A stretch of DNA of 64,000 bases. Origin: Symsagittifera roscoffensis (lineage: Eukaryota; Xenacoelomorpha; Acoela; Convolutidae). Position 1 is the stretch's first letter. Each line of letters opens with the position of its first letter. The translations under genes were made by a program, and so were the position numbers. The stretch lies in assembly GCF_963678635.1 (NCBI RefSeq), contig NC_087066.1:36087152-36151151 (forward strand), in the 5' to 3' direction. The notes beneath the pieces were generated by a model. The model was not told the DNA's origin. It worked only from the letters and a program-made list of their open reading frames with translations, and made no database searches. Positions 43,069-53,579 of the stretch are shown one piece after another.

Positions 43069-43740
43069 AAAAATAAAAATAACGGTCTGGAAACCCAATT
43101 TCTACTAGACACTGGAGCAACATGTTCGCTTATTTATTTTGACAGTTATGAACAATATTGTAAAATACAGCCTCTACAGCTGAATAAATGTAGATCAAAT
43201 ACAGTTGCTGTTAATGGAGAAAAACTTAAACTTATAGGTTATACTAATTTTGACTCAACTTTTGGGACAAACACTGATAATCCGGTAAAAATTAAAGCAT
43301 GGATTTCAGCCAAGAATGGCTGCGATCTAAATATATTAGGAATGGATTTCATTTCTCACAACATTAAATCAATAAACTTTCCAAATTTGAACTTAGAATT
43401 AAAAAAATACCCAGATATAACAGTTCCTATCAGTATTATAAGAAGCAAAAGTTATCCATATCTAAGCTTTTATCAAAATGTACTTCTTGATAAAAAAATA
43501 ACTATTGCACCAAAATCATCCCGCGTAATTTCAATTTCTCCAGCAGGCATGCTTTTCAAAGTAGGAACATCGTTTAGAATTGATAAGTCCTTAGAACAAA
43601 AAGGCATCAATGCAAAAAGCACTTATTGTAGGAATGAAATTAAGTCAATTCCTATCGTACTAAAAAATTCCAGAGAATCAAAACTAGATATAAACAAAGG
43701 TGTAATAGGCCAAACGTTTGAAAACATAGAAATAAAATAA
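43033..43740 (+). CDS. pro: Retroviral-type aspartic protease plus connector, reached by -1 frameshift
   Basis: The frame is open from 42985 without an ATG near its start, as expected for a frameshift product. It carries the catalytic LLDTGATCSLI (Asp codon 43108-43110) and the later LNILGMDFI, the pair of motifs that define retropepsins. Downstream, a connector (ITIAPKSSRVISISP) resembles the region between protease and reverse transcriptase in Ty3/gypsy elements. It ends at TAA 43738-43740 before any reverse transcriptase motif. The protease would process Gag. Confidence 0.88.
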   Translation: MYINLYQHPVGDKNKNNGLETQFLLDTGATCSLIYFDSYEQYCKIQPLQLNKCRSNTVAVNGEKLKLIGYTNFDSTFGTNTDNPVKIKAWISAKNGCDLNILGMDFISHNIKSINFPNLNLELKKYPDITVPISIIRSKSYPYLSFYQNVLLDKKITIAPKSSRVISISPAGMLFKVGTSFRIDKSLEQKGINAKSTYCRNEIKSIPIVLKNSRESKLDINKGVIGQTFENIEIK

Positions 43741-45352
43741 ACCCGTTTCTTCGTGCTTTAAAACATTAATTGTTATTAAAGCTTTTATAACGCTTAAAGT
43801 TTTGTGAAGTTTACCTAAAGTTTTGTATACTGAGCAGTAAACTTTTTTAATATTACTAAAAAATTAGATTACGAATATTATCCTACAAATGTACTACAAT
43901 GAATAGCGGTTCTGTATGACACCCAAAAGGATATGCCAAAATGCATGAACACGGATTTAATTCTTAACCGAGATCGAAAACAGTCAAGTACGCTAACAAT
44001 TTTGGACCATCCTCAAAATCAATTAAAGATAGAGGGATCGGAACCCAATGGCTCAGACAAAAAAGTTTTTCGACTTCAACATATTTGCAAAAAAAAAATT
44101 GCAAAAGGCCAGGAGTTTAAAATATCACAGTTTTACGAGTCTATAATAATTTCATTTTCAGGCGGTTTTATCAACTGAAAAATCAGTATTACAGTTTAGG
44201 GAATGTCAAATTACCCTACGTACAATAACGAGAATTAATAGAGTGAAACCTTTGATGAAAGAACTAGCCAATGTAAAATTGTAACAAACTCATTCTGCGA
44301 AGTTAATTTGCACCATCGGATTCCTCTTAGGGCCCAAGTAGGGACCGATGACATTAATTATTATCTTTATAGTTTTCAAGTTACAAAATGCAAACTAGAA
44401 GAAATTCATCAAAAAGGGAAATATCATCTCCTTTCTTCTCAACACATTGAGTAAAATTTTCATCAATATTCTTTATCATAAAATGGGCGAACAACGTTTT
44501 TCGACCCGACCCGCCGCAGATTTATGCCAGCATTTGTTGGTGGCTTCATGTAGCCTTTTTAAAATTATGGTACCATAATCTTTCAACAACGCAAATGCTT
44601 GTTGGTGGCTGTATGCAGCCTTTGAGACTCTTATGATTCACTCCTCACAGTTTGGCCAAAATATCAATTCGGTAGTTCAAAATCCACAACATGCAGGCGT
44701 TTAAAATCCTTAAAAACAACAAATTTTCAGAAGCAACACTTTGAAAATTGGACCGCATCATCTTTAAGATTGTTTACGTTAAATTTTTGCATCATAAAGT
44801 TCAGGATGACTTTCTGTACTAAAGATGTGAACATGGACTGATGCAGAGGATTAAAACCAAAGAGAAACTAAAAAACTTATCTTTTTGAAAATTACACAGT
44901 TTGCAACTTTGTCTGTTTAATTTTCCTTTTCTACGATTTTTCATTTTGATTTGATTCTAATTCAAATCTTTTCTATTTTCTATCAAAAAATGTAACAGAA
45001 ATTGCTGGTTATGACAACCAGGTGGACATATGTTTAAGATAAGGGGTTAATTAATGCCCAAATTTTGATTTTTGCTTTAACTACATAAGTTTAATATCTG
45101 AGCTTAACGCAGTGTCGGAAAATGCTTTATTCCTGTGGTTAATAAACACCATGATCGTCTTTCTTCATTTGTATTCCTGTGGTTAATAAACACCATGATC
45201 GTCTTTCTTCATTTGCTTTCCGTGGTGGGTTTGTGTGAAACCACAAGATTATATTTTCCACCTTTTATATATATACATACAATTTTACACTTTGTCCTTC
45301 ATTGTCCAAACATTTGATAATTAGCTTTAATATCCGAATGTAATTCGGGATT
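43741..45352 (+). other. 3' internal region of the LTR element, no pol domains
   Basis: An 81-codon frame at 43933-44178 and short frames resemble nothing known. Near 44530 and 44600 a GTTGGTGGCT-TATG-AGCCTTT phrase occurs twice, and 45131-45217 holds a 44-bp direct duplication. Reverse transcriptase, RNase H and integrase are expected here in a complete element and are missing. Confidence 0.6.
45131..45217 (+). repeat. 44-bp direct tandem duplication
   Basis: Two copies of a unit containing TCCTGTGGTTAATAAACACC and ATGATCGTCTTTCTTCATTT, nearly identical. It is a local duplication within the LTR element. Confidence 0.9.
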
Positions 45353-45697
45353 TTGAATGTTTACTTATTTCATAAGCAAGAAGTGGTTATAAAGAACGAA
45401 ACCAACTTCTGGAAATTAAAGAAGAGGGAGGAACACGGCTACATCCTCAAGGCAGGAGGCACGCAAGTCACCATCCCGTTTGAGGGAATAACTGCTTTTC
45501 CGAACCATGTAAAAAACAGACAGGAAGAACAGGACGACATTCAACAACTTACGGACGGAATGAGCAGACTACGAATCAAAAACAAAATTAAAAAGAAGAA
45601 AATCGTGAAGTTGCAACAAAAACTTGAGGCTTCACAGAGGAAGATAGCGATCCTCAGATCATACAACGTGGAGCTAGAAGCCGGAAGGAAGCTCTAG
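45353..45697 (+). CDS. C-terminal coding fragment with coiled coil in the 3' part of the LTR element
   Basis: About 114 codons are open, ending TAG at 45695-45697. There is no ATG at the start; the first internal ATG is near 45558. It reads NETNFWKLKKREEHGYILKA, then GGTQVTIPFEGITAFP, then a basic coiled coil (KKKKIVKLQQKLEASQRKIA). The composition (balanced, lysine-rich, GC-richer) makes chance unlikely. It may be the tail of a deleted pol/integrase or of an envelope-position frame. The lost upstream part fits an internal deletion. Confidence 0.5.
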   Translation: MNVYLFHKQEVVIKNETNFWKLKKREEHGYILKAGGTQVTIPFEGITAFPNHVKNRQEEQDDIQQLTDGMSRLRIKNKIKKKKIVKLQQKLEASQRKIAILRSYNVELEAGRKL

Positions 45698-45828
45698 ATA
45701 AAACCTAACTTATCTTTATAACTTTTTCGTTTGATGTTCTCTTTAAATTTTATAACTATAGTATTTAACCATTAAAGTGTTTAAATTTTCACCATGGTAA
45801 CTGTAAGAATCGAACAGCTTAATTTTCT

Positions 45829-45843
45829 AAAAAAAGGGGTGAG
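45829..45843 (+). promoter_or_regulatory. Polypurine tract
   Basis: AAAAAAAGGGGTGAG stands immediately before the 3' LTR. This is the usual place for plus-strand priming in LTR retrotransposons; one T interrupts the purines. Confidence 0.75.
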
Positions 45844-47003
45844 TTGTAGTATTGCGAAATACTACACACACACAAAAGACCATTGTCTTAATTGTTTATT
45901 TAACGACCCAATTCTAAATTGGAGCGTGCCATTTAAATTAAAGCCTCTTTTCACTAAATCAGATATTGACTGATTTACTCTTATTAGGACTATAAAATCT
46001 TGTTTTGAAAATCCACTACTTTTTAAATACTTGTCCAATTTTTCTCATTTTTTCATGCACACTATTTTAAAAGGGCGGTGATTATTAACACGTCCCTTTT
46101 AACTTTAACTTGAAACAAAAATGGATAAATATTTAGCAGTCTTGCCGGCTGCACTGAAATTCTCCTTGCTTTGATTAAGCAGAGATGCACCTGCAATATG
46201 ATGCATCAGAGAGAGTAATATGAATTTTTTATCAGACAAAACTGAAAACTGCGGTTTTAATCAAAGAGGACTAATCAGTTAAAGATATTTGATTTGAAAA
46301 AATCAAATAAAAACTTGTTGAAAATTCCCTTTTAAGGAAGGGAGAATAAAGGAGCAGGTGAAACCTGAATAATTGAAGATTGAATCAGCCGCCGGTTTAT
46401 GCTTACGAGCAAAAGGACTGGCCTGAAATCTTCAGTGTTTCATTTTGCTCAGTAAGCAGCAAGTCAGTTCTCTTCAGTCAGATCTTTTAAAAATAAATAA
46501 TTTTTCTTTTCTGCCCGAACACTAAAATTAATCTAGCCCTTTTCACTTATAAAAAGAGAATAAATTCTCATTTTAAGTTTGATTTGAAAAATTATAAACC
46601 GAGATACTCGAGATACGCACACCCGAGGAAGTCTGGACTACAAGTACCCAAAGGACTACGGCAAGACGATTCAGACGACCCAACCAGAAGTGCTGACTTG
46701 GACAAAATCAAGGGCAACCATACATACTAATCAGCCACCGACCTTAGTAAGAAGATAAAAAATTGATGAACAAAATAAGATTAGCTCAACCTCCCCTCAT
46801 AGGTATATTTCTTTAAGCTGTTCGATTCATTTATATAATCTAATAACCCAGTGCTCTGTATCTAACCAACTAATTAATTCATACTTTTTCTAACTATTGT
46901 TTCTACTCAACTTTTTGTCAAGACAATTTGACGATCTAAGGTGAGACTTATAATTTAGGATAAAATTACTAAGCATTCAACCAGCAATGAGCGCTTAGTA
47001 AAA
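45844..47003 (+). repeat. 3' LTR
   Basis: Direct repeat of 35405-36560 with about 30 differences, including single-base indels. It starts with the same 8-bp-stem hairpin. It ends only about 85 bp from a candidate polyadenylation signal of the - strand gene at 47342-48032. Confidence 0.92.
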
Positions 47004-47087
47004 AATGATGCATAGATTGGACACAATAGCTCTTCGGAAGCGGGATGTGACACGTAATAATAATCCCGGTAATTTAAGCTGTTCCCG

Positions 47088-47093
47088 TTTATT
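47088..47093 (-). terminator. Candidate polyadenylation signal for the MBD-like gene
   Basis: AATAAA on the - strand, about 250 bp after the stop codon at 47342-47344. The LTR element ends 85 bp further on. Confidence 0.4.
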
Positions 47094-47341
47094 CGGAAAA
47101 CAGGCAGGCAATGACCAGGCTAGTTGGGAGGGTAGCAGCCCTGCCTGGCTTGAACGGATATGTCTAACAAACAAGCTACTGAGCTTTTCTTATTGAAAAT
47201 TTCTAGAATCTTTTCTGAGCCTATTTGAACTGCGACTGAAAAGAACTGCGCATTAATTTTCAAACGAAATAACTGATTCAAACATTACAAAAAAACAATG
47301 AAATCTAAGCTATTCAATAAAAAAATAAACATCTAAAAACA

Positions 47342-48032
47342 CTACAAGCGGCACCACATCGCGACAGTTTGTTCGACTAATTGTGCCTTTTTCAAGTTTG
47401 TCAAATCAGTTCGAGACAACGTAGAAAAGTTAGTAAAAACAGTTTTATTTTTCTTCCACGCCAGAGAAACTTGTTGGGGATCATGGTTGCCATAGACTCT
47501 GTGGTAAACTTGGTCTACGTCACATCTGAATTGCTCACTATTGCACGAAGAGAGGTTTGAACTGGCAAACCACTTCATTCTTTCCAGAGGCAGCTGACTA
47601 CATCCACTTTCACCGCGCCTCAAGGTCTTCCTGGGTTCCCTCGCCGGGTGCACTTTGACCACGCCCCTTTTTCCTTGTACTTCACTCTTCGTAGCGCCCT
47701 CTTTGCAAATAAATTGGTCTAGATTGTTGACCATTGTGACATTAGAGGGCATCTTAGCGTCTCTGAGCCAAGTGGAATAGTTTGAAGCTCCTGAACAGGA
47801 AGAGTAATTGGAACTGCTTGTTTGCGAAAAAGACGTGGTCGAATATACATTGGGGTTCTTCTGCCCCCATTCGTAGGCTAAAGGAGTCTGCTGGTTCACA
47901 TCGTCTTCGAACACTCCTCGACACCAGTTGAATGTGTCCAGGTTCACCCCTGGCAACACTCTGGACAACTCAGACTTGCATCTGCTTTTTTTGCCAGCTG
48001 GGTTGATGTACACTATGCGCACTCGGCCAAAC
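47342..48032 (-). CDS. Terminal exon of a probable methyl-CpG-binding-domain (MBD) protein
   Basis: On the - strand an acceptor (TTGTTTTTGTGTTTTGAG, AG at 48034-48033) opens a 230-codon frame. It reads FGRVRIVYINPAGKKSRCKS, then ELSRVLPGVNLDTFNWCRG. This matches the second half of the MBD fold in MeCP2/MBD2/MBD4 proteins (DVYY.SP.GKK.RSK.QL..YL, then D...FDF..G). Such proteins bind methylated CpG in chromatin. The first half of the domain (GW.R, arginine finger strand) must lie in an upstream exon not identified here. The rest is serine- and lysine-rich without a second recognised domain, ending VAMWCRL. The frame continues before the acceptor but that part is intron-like. The class of MBD protein is open. 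Confidence 0.62.
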
Positions 48033-48117
48033 CTCAAAACACAAAAACAAGTAATGTAACACCAACAACAAGCTCTTTTCATTGTCACGTCGACGCTTCG
48101 TCATTGCACAATCGGCT

Positions 48118-48235
48118 ACCGAGTGTAATGATGTTATCGGCATGCGTGCTACAACTGGTAAGATGAGCTCGTGTAGATCGATAGTTAGTTTGGCTTGAAT
48201 GAATAACCTTCGGCTTAATCCTATGTGTTGTCTAT
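48118..48235 (+). mobile_element. tRNA-derived SINE, copy 3 (head decayed)
   Basis: The body GGTAAGATGAGCTCGTGTAG, then GGCTTGAATGAATAACCTTC and GGCTTAATCCTATG matches the SINE at 14936. The tRNA-like head is largely lost. It lies in the presumed intron just upstream (- strand sense) of the MBD exon. Confidence 0.6.
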
Positions 48236-48632
48236 ATATTTCTTTACTGCGGTTAACTGTACCTCTCGTGTTTTCGCCACCTCTTCCAGCCTCGACCCAG
48301 ACCAGGAGCGTCCTGTAGGTCGCCGCAGTCGACCGCCACACTGCCAACATGCACATTATTCATCCCTACCAACAGATGTCGCCACTCAGTCTCATTGCTC
48401 TCCTCTGAAAAATAGAACTCATTTCAATTTCTGAGTCACATCAAATTACGTCAGTTACTTTGCGTGTTTTCAAACAAAGCAGGCAATTTGAGCCCGCCCG
48501 CTTCCTAGAGAAAAATGACCCAAGCTCATCGAAACAATGAAAAAAATTAATAATACCAAAATCGTTTGTTGTCACTAAATTTTGTGACAAAAAGAATAAA
48601 CTAATTAAGAAAATCTTAAATCTTGAACAGAA

Positions 48633-48662
48633 CCAGGGGCGGATCAAAGACTTTGTCGAGGG
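48633..48662 (+). repeat. Transposon-end-like motif CAGGGGCGGATC...TCGAGGGGG
   Basis: CAGGGGCGGATC followed by GAGGGGG is a phrase often seen at termini of hAT-related elements. Similar phrases occur at 49350-49379 and 51683-51706, all in the same orientation. No matching inverted end was found, so element borders are unknown. Confidence 0.45.
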
Positions 48663-48895
48663 GGAAGCGGCGTTGTGTCGGAATTTTTAAAAAAAAATGA
48701 GAAAAATTGGTGACTTTTTTTAGGTTGACCAAACTGATTTTGAGCTCTCCCAAGTCCTTATAAAGACCCTACTTCGACCAAACTTTCTGCGCCGCAGGCA
48801 AATTACTACGGATTAGTCGAAATCAAAATAACTGAAAAAAAAATTTTAAACATGAAAAATTTTCAAAATTTTTTAAAGTATTTTTTTGAAAAATA

Positions 48896-49235
48896 TCCCC
48901 CACACGCTATGTAAAGTACAAAGCGATGTACTTACAGCAAGTACACTTTGCATATAGCAAACGATTGTATTGACTAAAGAGTAGGCCTCAATCTAATTTG
49001 GAACGATTTCAAAGATGGATTAAGTCTCCGCTTACACAATAATAGAACGAAATATATCGCGCATTAATTGTCCCAAATTGCAATCTTTAAGCCCCCATAA
49101 CCATACAACAAATGATCACAAGTGAAGTAAAATTTCAACATTTGAGCTCAAAACAACAGTATCTTTCGAATGATTTTTAAAAAAATTAGTTAAAAATTGA
49201 AATTTGTCTGAATAAAAAAACAGTCCGAGCACAAT
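48896..49235 (+). repeat. Dispersed noncoding repeat family, third copy
   Basis: Matches 27570-27940: CCCCACACGCTAT, GATGGATTAAGTCTCCGCTTACAC, CGCGCATTAATTGTCCCAAA, GCCCCCATAACCATAC and GTCCGAGCACAATTATTC. About 250 bp before it lies a CAGGGGCGGATC motif. Confidence 0.65.
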
Positions 49236-49379
49236 TATTCGAGTTTCCCTCGAGAGTAGTTGTAACAATAAACGAGTTCGATTGAAATTGAATTAGTTTT
49301 GTTGAATAAGTTTTTGAATTTAGATTTTCTCGGTTTGCAGTTAAATTGTGCAGGGGCGGATCTATGATTTTCTCGAGGG

Positions 49380-49455
49380 GGTGGGGGCAAATTTTCAGTC
49401 CCACAGCCAAATTTTCAGTCCCTGTGGCCAAATTTTCAGTCCCACAGGCTAAATT
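49380..49455 (+). repeat. 22-bp repeat, about four units (AAATTTTCAGTCCCACAGCC)
   Basis: Three full copies of AAATTTTCAGTCCC(A/T)... and a fourth partial, alternately CACAG and CTGTGG. It follows a CAGGGGCGGATC transposon-end-like motif. Confidence 0.8.
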
Positions 49456-52383
49456 TTGAAAAACAGACAAAAAAAAGCATTTTAGGCACTTTTAGGATAA
49501 TGTTGACCAAAAAAACGCGTTTTTTCGGGTCGCTCTCCACCCTCAAAGTTAGTATATATTGGCACCAAAGGCGCATTAAGAAATATTTTAAGATCAGTCA
49601 GGGTCTAAATTTTATAGGGTGATTAGGGATATAAGTCGTGACTTACATAAATTGATATATAAATCGCCCGAAACTTCCTATTTTTACCGCCTTCGTTTTG
49701 AACACAAATAATACGCTCTCGCAGCAGTATTGTAAGACTTTTACTCGTGTGGCGTCCCCTATGTGGAGAGACCCAGTAATCAGGCAATCAGAATTGAGTT
49801 TTCAAAAACCTCAAGAATTCACGAAAAGGGAGTATTGAAAAAATTCACGAAAATCAAGAACTCACGAAATTCTCAGGAAATCACAAGCCATCGAAAATAA
49901 AATTGACCGATTGCAAAGTAAGCACAAAGATGAAATTTCAAATATTGTCAAATCTAAGACTCATTGGAGGAAAATTAATACTTCAGGGGTGCGTCTCAAA
50001 GTCGAATGTTCACCTCCACGCGGTGAGTTCCGGGCAACGTATACGTCATTACCGAAAGGCTTGTATACGTATAACGAACAATCTCACACACTGCAGCCAA
50101 TAGTGCTTAACAATTTACAGCAACCCTTCAGGGTGAGGGGGTTGTCGACACTTGCATGACGTTGCACGGTTGACGGTAGTTGACCAGCTGGTAGATAGGA
50201 GCTGGAAGTCACTTAGTATTTATACTCCTGGTTTGAATATCTAGTCAGGTGCGTATGTCAAGGCAATCCCCTCTTCTCACTGGTTTAGACCAGATTGGAC
50301 TGACGGTGTTTTACAGGCAGTCTGATTGTTTAAAAAACTTCCCTTAAAATCCCAATGACAATGGGTTTTTCTGAATTGCCACAGAGAGGGTGACCCACAA
50401 GGCATGATATTCTGTGTTAAATGAGGTTATTTATAGTGCGCAATGCCCCGAAAGATGGTTTGAATTAAAAAGTTGTGTATTTAGGCAAAATCTAACTCCT
50501 GGTAAAGCAGTCCTATTAAGTTAAGGTCTGTAACATATATGCATTTGATTAACGCGAAGCACTAGGTTGAAGACTTGAGGGATACCGAATTTAAACAGAA
50601 ACTGAAAAGCAAAACAAAAAATGCTTTCCATATCTGCACGAATTTCACAGCAAAACTTGGATGTACTGCTCAAATTCATTTTCTTATACTTTTGACTTGA
50701 CTTTTTTGCGAAAGAAAACGTGCAACGATTGTAAATGGTGAAAATTTTCCAAAATTTGGTCCCTTCATCATGAGAAGAGCTCCCGTTTTAATTCCTTTTC
50801 AAAACTGACGCCTCGAATTAGTTTTTCAAAATAAATTCAAATAAAAAGTTGTATAAATTAAGCAAGCTGTTCCATTCCCATATTATTGAGGACGAGTATA
50901 GATATCGCGGTATGCAAACTTGGCCCAATTTGATTTTTTTCCAATGCCACTGACGCATAAATTAAACTTCTAGATACATATAGGTCTCTTGGTACAGAAG
51001 GACGAGAGCAGCATTCTCGGCATTATCTTTTGACAACAACGTTAGTTTTTACTATCGTTCATATAAAATTCGGAAAAAGTTGAAAACTGCTACAGTAATT
51101 ACGAAGCAATTTTCCTAACTGTTTCTTAATAACAACATTGCGGCTATTTTATCGGCGGCAAATTTTGGAAGAACCAGAGTCAACTTCTGTCAAATTGACT
51201 CTGGTACTTCAATCAAATAATTATAGGGAATGTAACGGAGACATTTGAAGCTATGGCAAAAATTCTAACGCCTCTTGCACAATCGTTACATGGCAATAAA
51301 CGCTTGTTTAGTTCCATGGGACTGACAACAGATGCCAAATGAAATACACAGCATAACTCAAGATTTTAGCATAACTAAGTCAATCTTTGATAAATTGGCA
51401 TTTAAAAATTCGTTGAGGGTTATTTGAAGTTGAAAACGTCTTTTTTAAGCAAAAAAGTATATAAGATCGCGGCAAGAGTCTTCTTAAAAGATGACGAATA
51501 GCCACTGAATGTTTCAACCTCATGACCTTTCTATGACCTTTACTTTGAATAGTTGCTTTAGCATGCAGTTTTGGTTCCTGAACTGCTTAATGAACTTAAA
51601 TTGAAACGTCAGTTCCCGAATATATAATCACTGGCTTCGATGTAGGCAGAGTGCTCAGACGCAAATCATTTCCCAATTAGTCAGGGGCTGATTTAGGGGG
51701 TGGGTATTACTTTAAGATAACCGTTTGGTATTATTTTATGACATCCATTTTTGGCCGATCAACACTAAATTTTATATAAAGGAACCAATATAGTCTTATT
51801 TTAAATCAAGAGCACGCGCCGCAAAAAACGCAATTTTTTGGTCAAAAAAAACCGACACTTTAGCTATACATATAATCAAGATGCTCAAGCTAAGTCTGGG
51901 GTTTGTGTATGCTAATAATTTAGCTTCTTAAGTATCTTATTGTTTTAAATCATCTTTTATCCCTGATCTTCGTTGTTTATTTTTTCTTCTGATGATTAAC
52001 GTAGCAACAGCTGAATGTAAATTTGCTACACAAAATATTTGCTGTTGTATACTAAAGTATAGCTTGATTTAAGTTTGGCAAAGTCTGGTCTACGGGGGCT
52101 GCCCATACGCGCTCAAACAAAGGGCTAATTTCCACTCTAGCCCCCTACAATATCAAAAAAAAATCAAACAAAGACTTCATTGAATTATTAGAAAATATCG
52201 AACTAAAAAAATGGAAATATTAAACTAAGCTTACCATGACAGAGAAGACAATATAATTAATACCGCTATTCAAAAATACATAATAAAACAAATGAAAAGG
52301 TTTCTTATAGACAAAACAAGCCAGTAGTTTTTCAAAGATATGCAATTATCGGGACCGAAAGAAAACAGTGTCAGGTGTTTTTA
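49456..52383. other. Presumed intergenic or intronic; no gene recognised
   Basis: The 82-codon frame at 49911-50159 (+) is protein-like in part (GLYTYNEQSHTLQPIV) but resembles nothing known. A CAGGGGCTGATTTAGGGGGT motif lies at 51683. If the frames at 52384-52899 and 47342-48032 belong to one - strand gene, this would be its intron, but no donor supports that. Confidence 0.4.
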
Positions 52384-52899
52384 CTACAACTTCCAGGATT
52401 TCCGCGACACTCTGTAAACTAATGTGTTCTGACCGCGTGACACCAAGCCAAGAGAAGCTTCATATGTTCTGTCAGGCTCGTCAAGAGCTGGCAACCGTTC
52501 CAGCTCATAGTTGGGTTCAGTTGGACAACAATGGAACGACAAAACTGTTTGGCATCCAAGCTCTGTTTTCAAATCTCCCGAGCAACCGAAAGTTTCTATT
52601 GACAATTCTTTTAGAGTGGGACTCTTGTTTTGAATGTTGAAGATGACATCTCCCCATTCGTCAACGGGTAATATTTCATCTGAGCTGCTGACTATATTCT
52701 TCTTCACCTTTGTTCTATCCCAGCTCACCGCTACTGGTTTCAAGGCGGCTGCATCCACTGGCGGCTCAGTTGAAAGTTGAGGTTGAGATGAAATTGGACT
52801 TCCGGGAGACTGAGGGTTGTTTGTAGTCTTCGTTGGCACTGCAAATGCCAACTGCATGATCGGAGGAGATTCATCGTCTGAATCCCAAGACATAACGAA
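52384..52899 (-). CDS. Exon of an unrecognised acidic protein (start codon inside)
   Basis: On the - strand an acceptor (TGTAGCTTTCAG, AG at 52901-52900) is followed by ATG at 52893-52891 and an uninterrupted frame to TAG at 52386-52384, 169 residues. It begins MSWDSDDESPPIMQLAFAVP, continues with a proline/serine/glutamine-rich stretch, then VSWDRTKVKKNIVSSSDEIL and PVDEWGDVIF, and ends in a polar cysteine-containing region. The acidic start and low complexity suggest a disordered regulatory N-terminus. No family is recognised. A donor-like GTGAGC near 52733 or a site near the end may be used, so the 3' border is uncertain. Confidence 0.55.
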   Translation of the reverse strand, partial: FVMSWDSDDESPPIMQLAFAVPTKTTNNPQSPGSPISSQPQLSTEPPVDAAALKPVAVSWDRTKVKKNIVSSSDEILPVDEWGDVIFNIQNKSPTLKELSIETFGCSGDLKTELGCQTVLSFHCCPTEPNYELERLPALDEPDRTYEASLGLVSRGQNTLVYRVSRKSWKL

Positions 52900-53579
52900 C
52901 TGAAAGCTACATAAGTTAAACATACGCAGTCAAAGGTCAGAGAACTCTGTTTTGGCTCAGAATGGAGATGGAACGGTTAATTGTGTGTACAGATTATTCG
53001 AATCGCCGATAGCGAATAAAACCACATTGACCATCTTTAAGTTCTCAATAAATCATTCAATTTTTAACCAGCTTTAACCATATACTTTTTGGGCCATTTC
53101 GACATCAGCTAAGAATAGTTCCGTCGACAAATTTATTCTTTAGTAAATGATCGTCGACAAAACTGATTATACTTGGTTTCGTACTTTTGAAACAAGTATT
53201 TTTTCAATACATTTTGATAAGGTAAGTATTTCGAATTATAGGCAACATTTTCAGCAAAAAAAAACAGGGCCAAAAGACAGTTGGAAAATATCAATGAATG
53301 CAAAAAAAAAACAAAAAATCTGCCTTGTTGTTTGAAAAAAATTAACTTTCGAATTTCAAAAAAAAAAATGGATGGCCCTAAAGATCTTTTAGAACAGTTT
53401 AAGAACTTTGAAGTTTATGATTGCCACTTTTCTGATAAAATTTACCGAGTTTGAGTAATTGTACTGAACTTCAAATAAATCAAAAGTCAAACCTCGAAAA
53501 ACTGAATTTGAGTCTGAACAAATTTTAAGAGTTTTCCAGGAAAACAAAACGCAAAAGAAAATCATCGCGACCCCTATAA

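Larger units (their letters stand above)
40936..43145 (+). repeat. Tandem duplication, unit B
   Basis: Second copy of 38781-40935, retaining the 55 bp missing from A and continuing without break into the full protease. It therefore represents the ancestral arrangement. Confidence 0.93.
35405..47003 (+). mobile_element. LTR retrotransposon (Ty3/gypsy-like), non-autonomous copy with duplicated gag
   Basis: Two direct repeats of about 1.16 kb bound the element. A primer-binding site follows the first and a purine tract precedes the second. Inside, in order: a 2.2-kb leader, a tandemly duplicated block with two short related frames and gag, an aspartic protease in the -1 frame, and a 3' region with one coiled-coil frame. 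No reverse transcriptase, RNase H or integrase motif is present (no YxDD-type frame anywhere between the LTRs), so mobility would require enzymes in trans. The LTRs differ at roughly 30 positions, so the insertion is not recent. A clean target-site duplication was not found. Confidence 0.9.

Noticed and set aside
47970-48356. 128-codon - strand frame overlapping the MBD exon
   Set aside because: It covers SINE copy 3 and the exon in the wrong frame. It is a shadow.
47342-52899. One gene joining the 52384-52899 exon to the MBD exon
   Set aside because: Phase requires a donor leaving two bases. No convincing donor was found at the end of the upstream frame, and it lacks the first half of the MBD.
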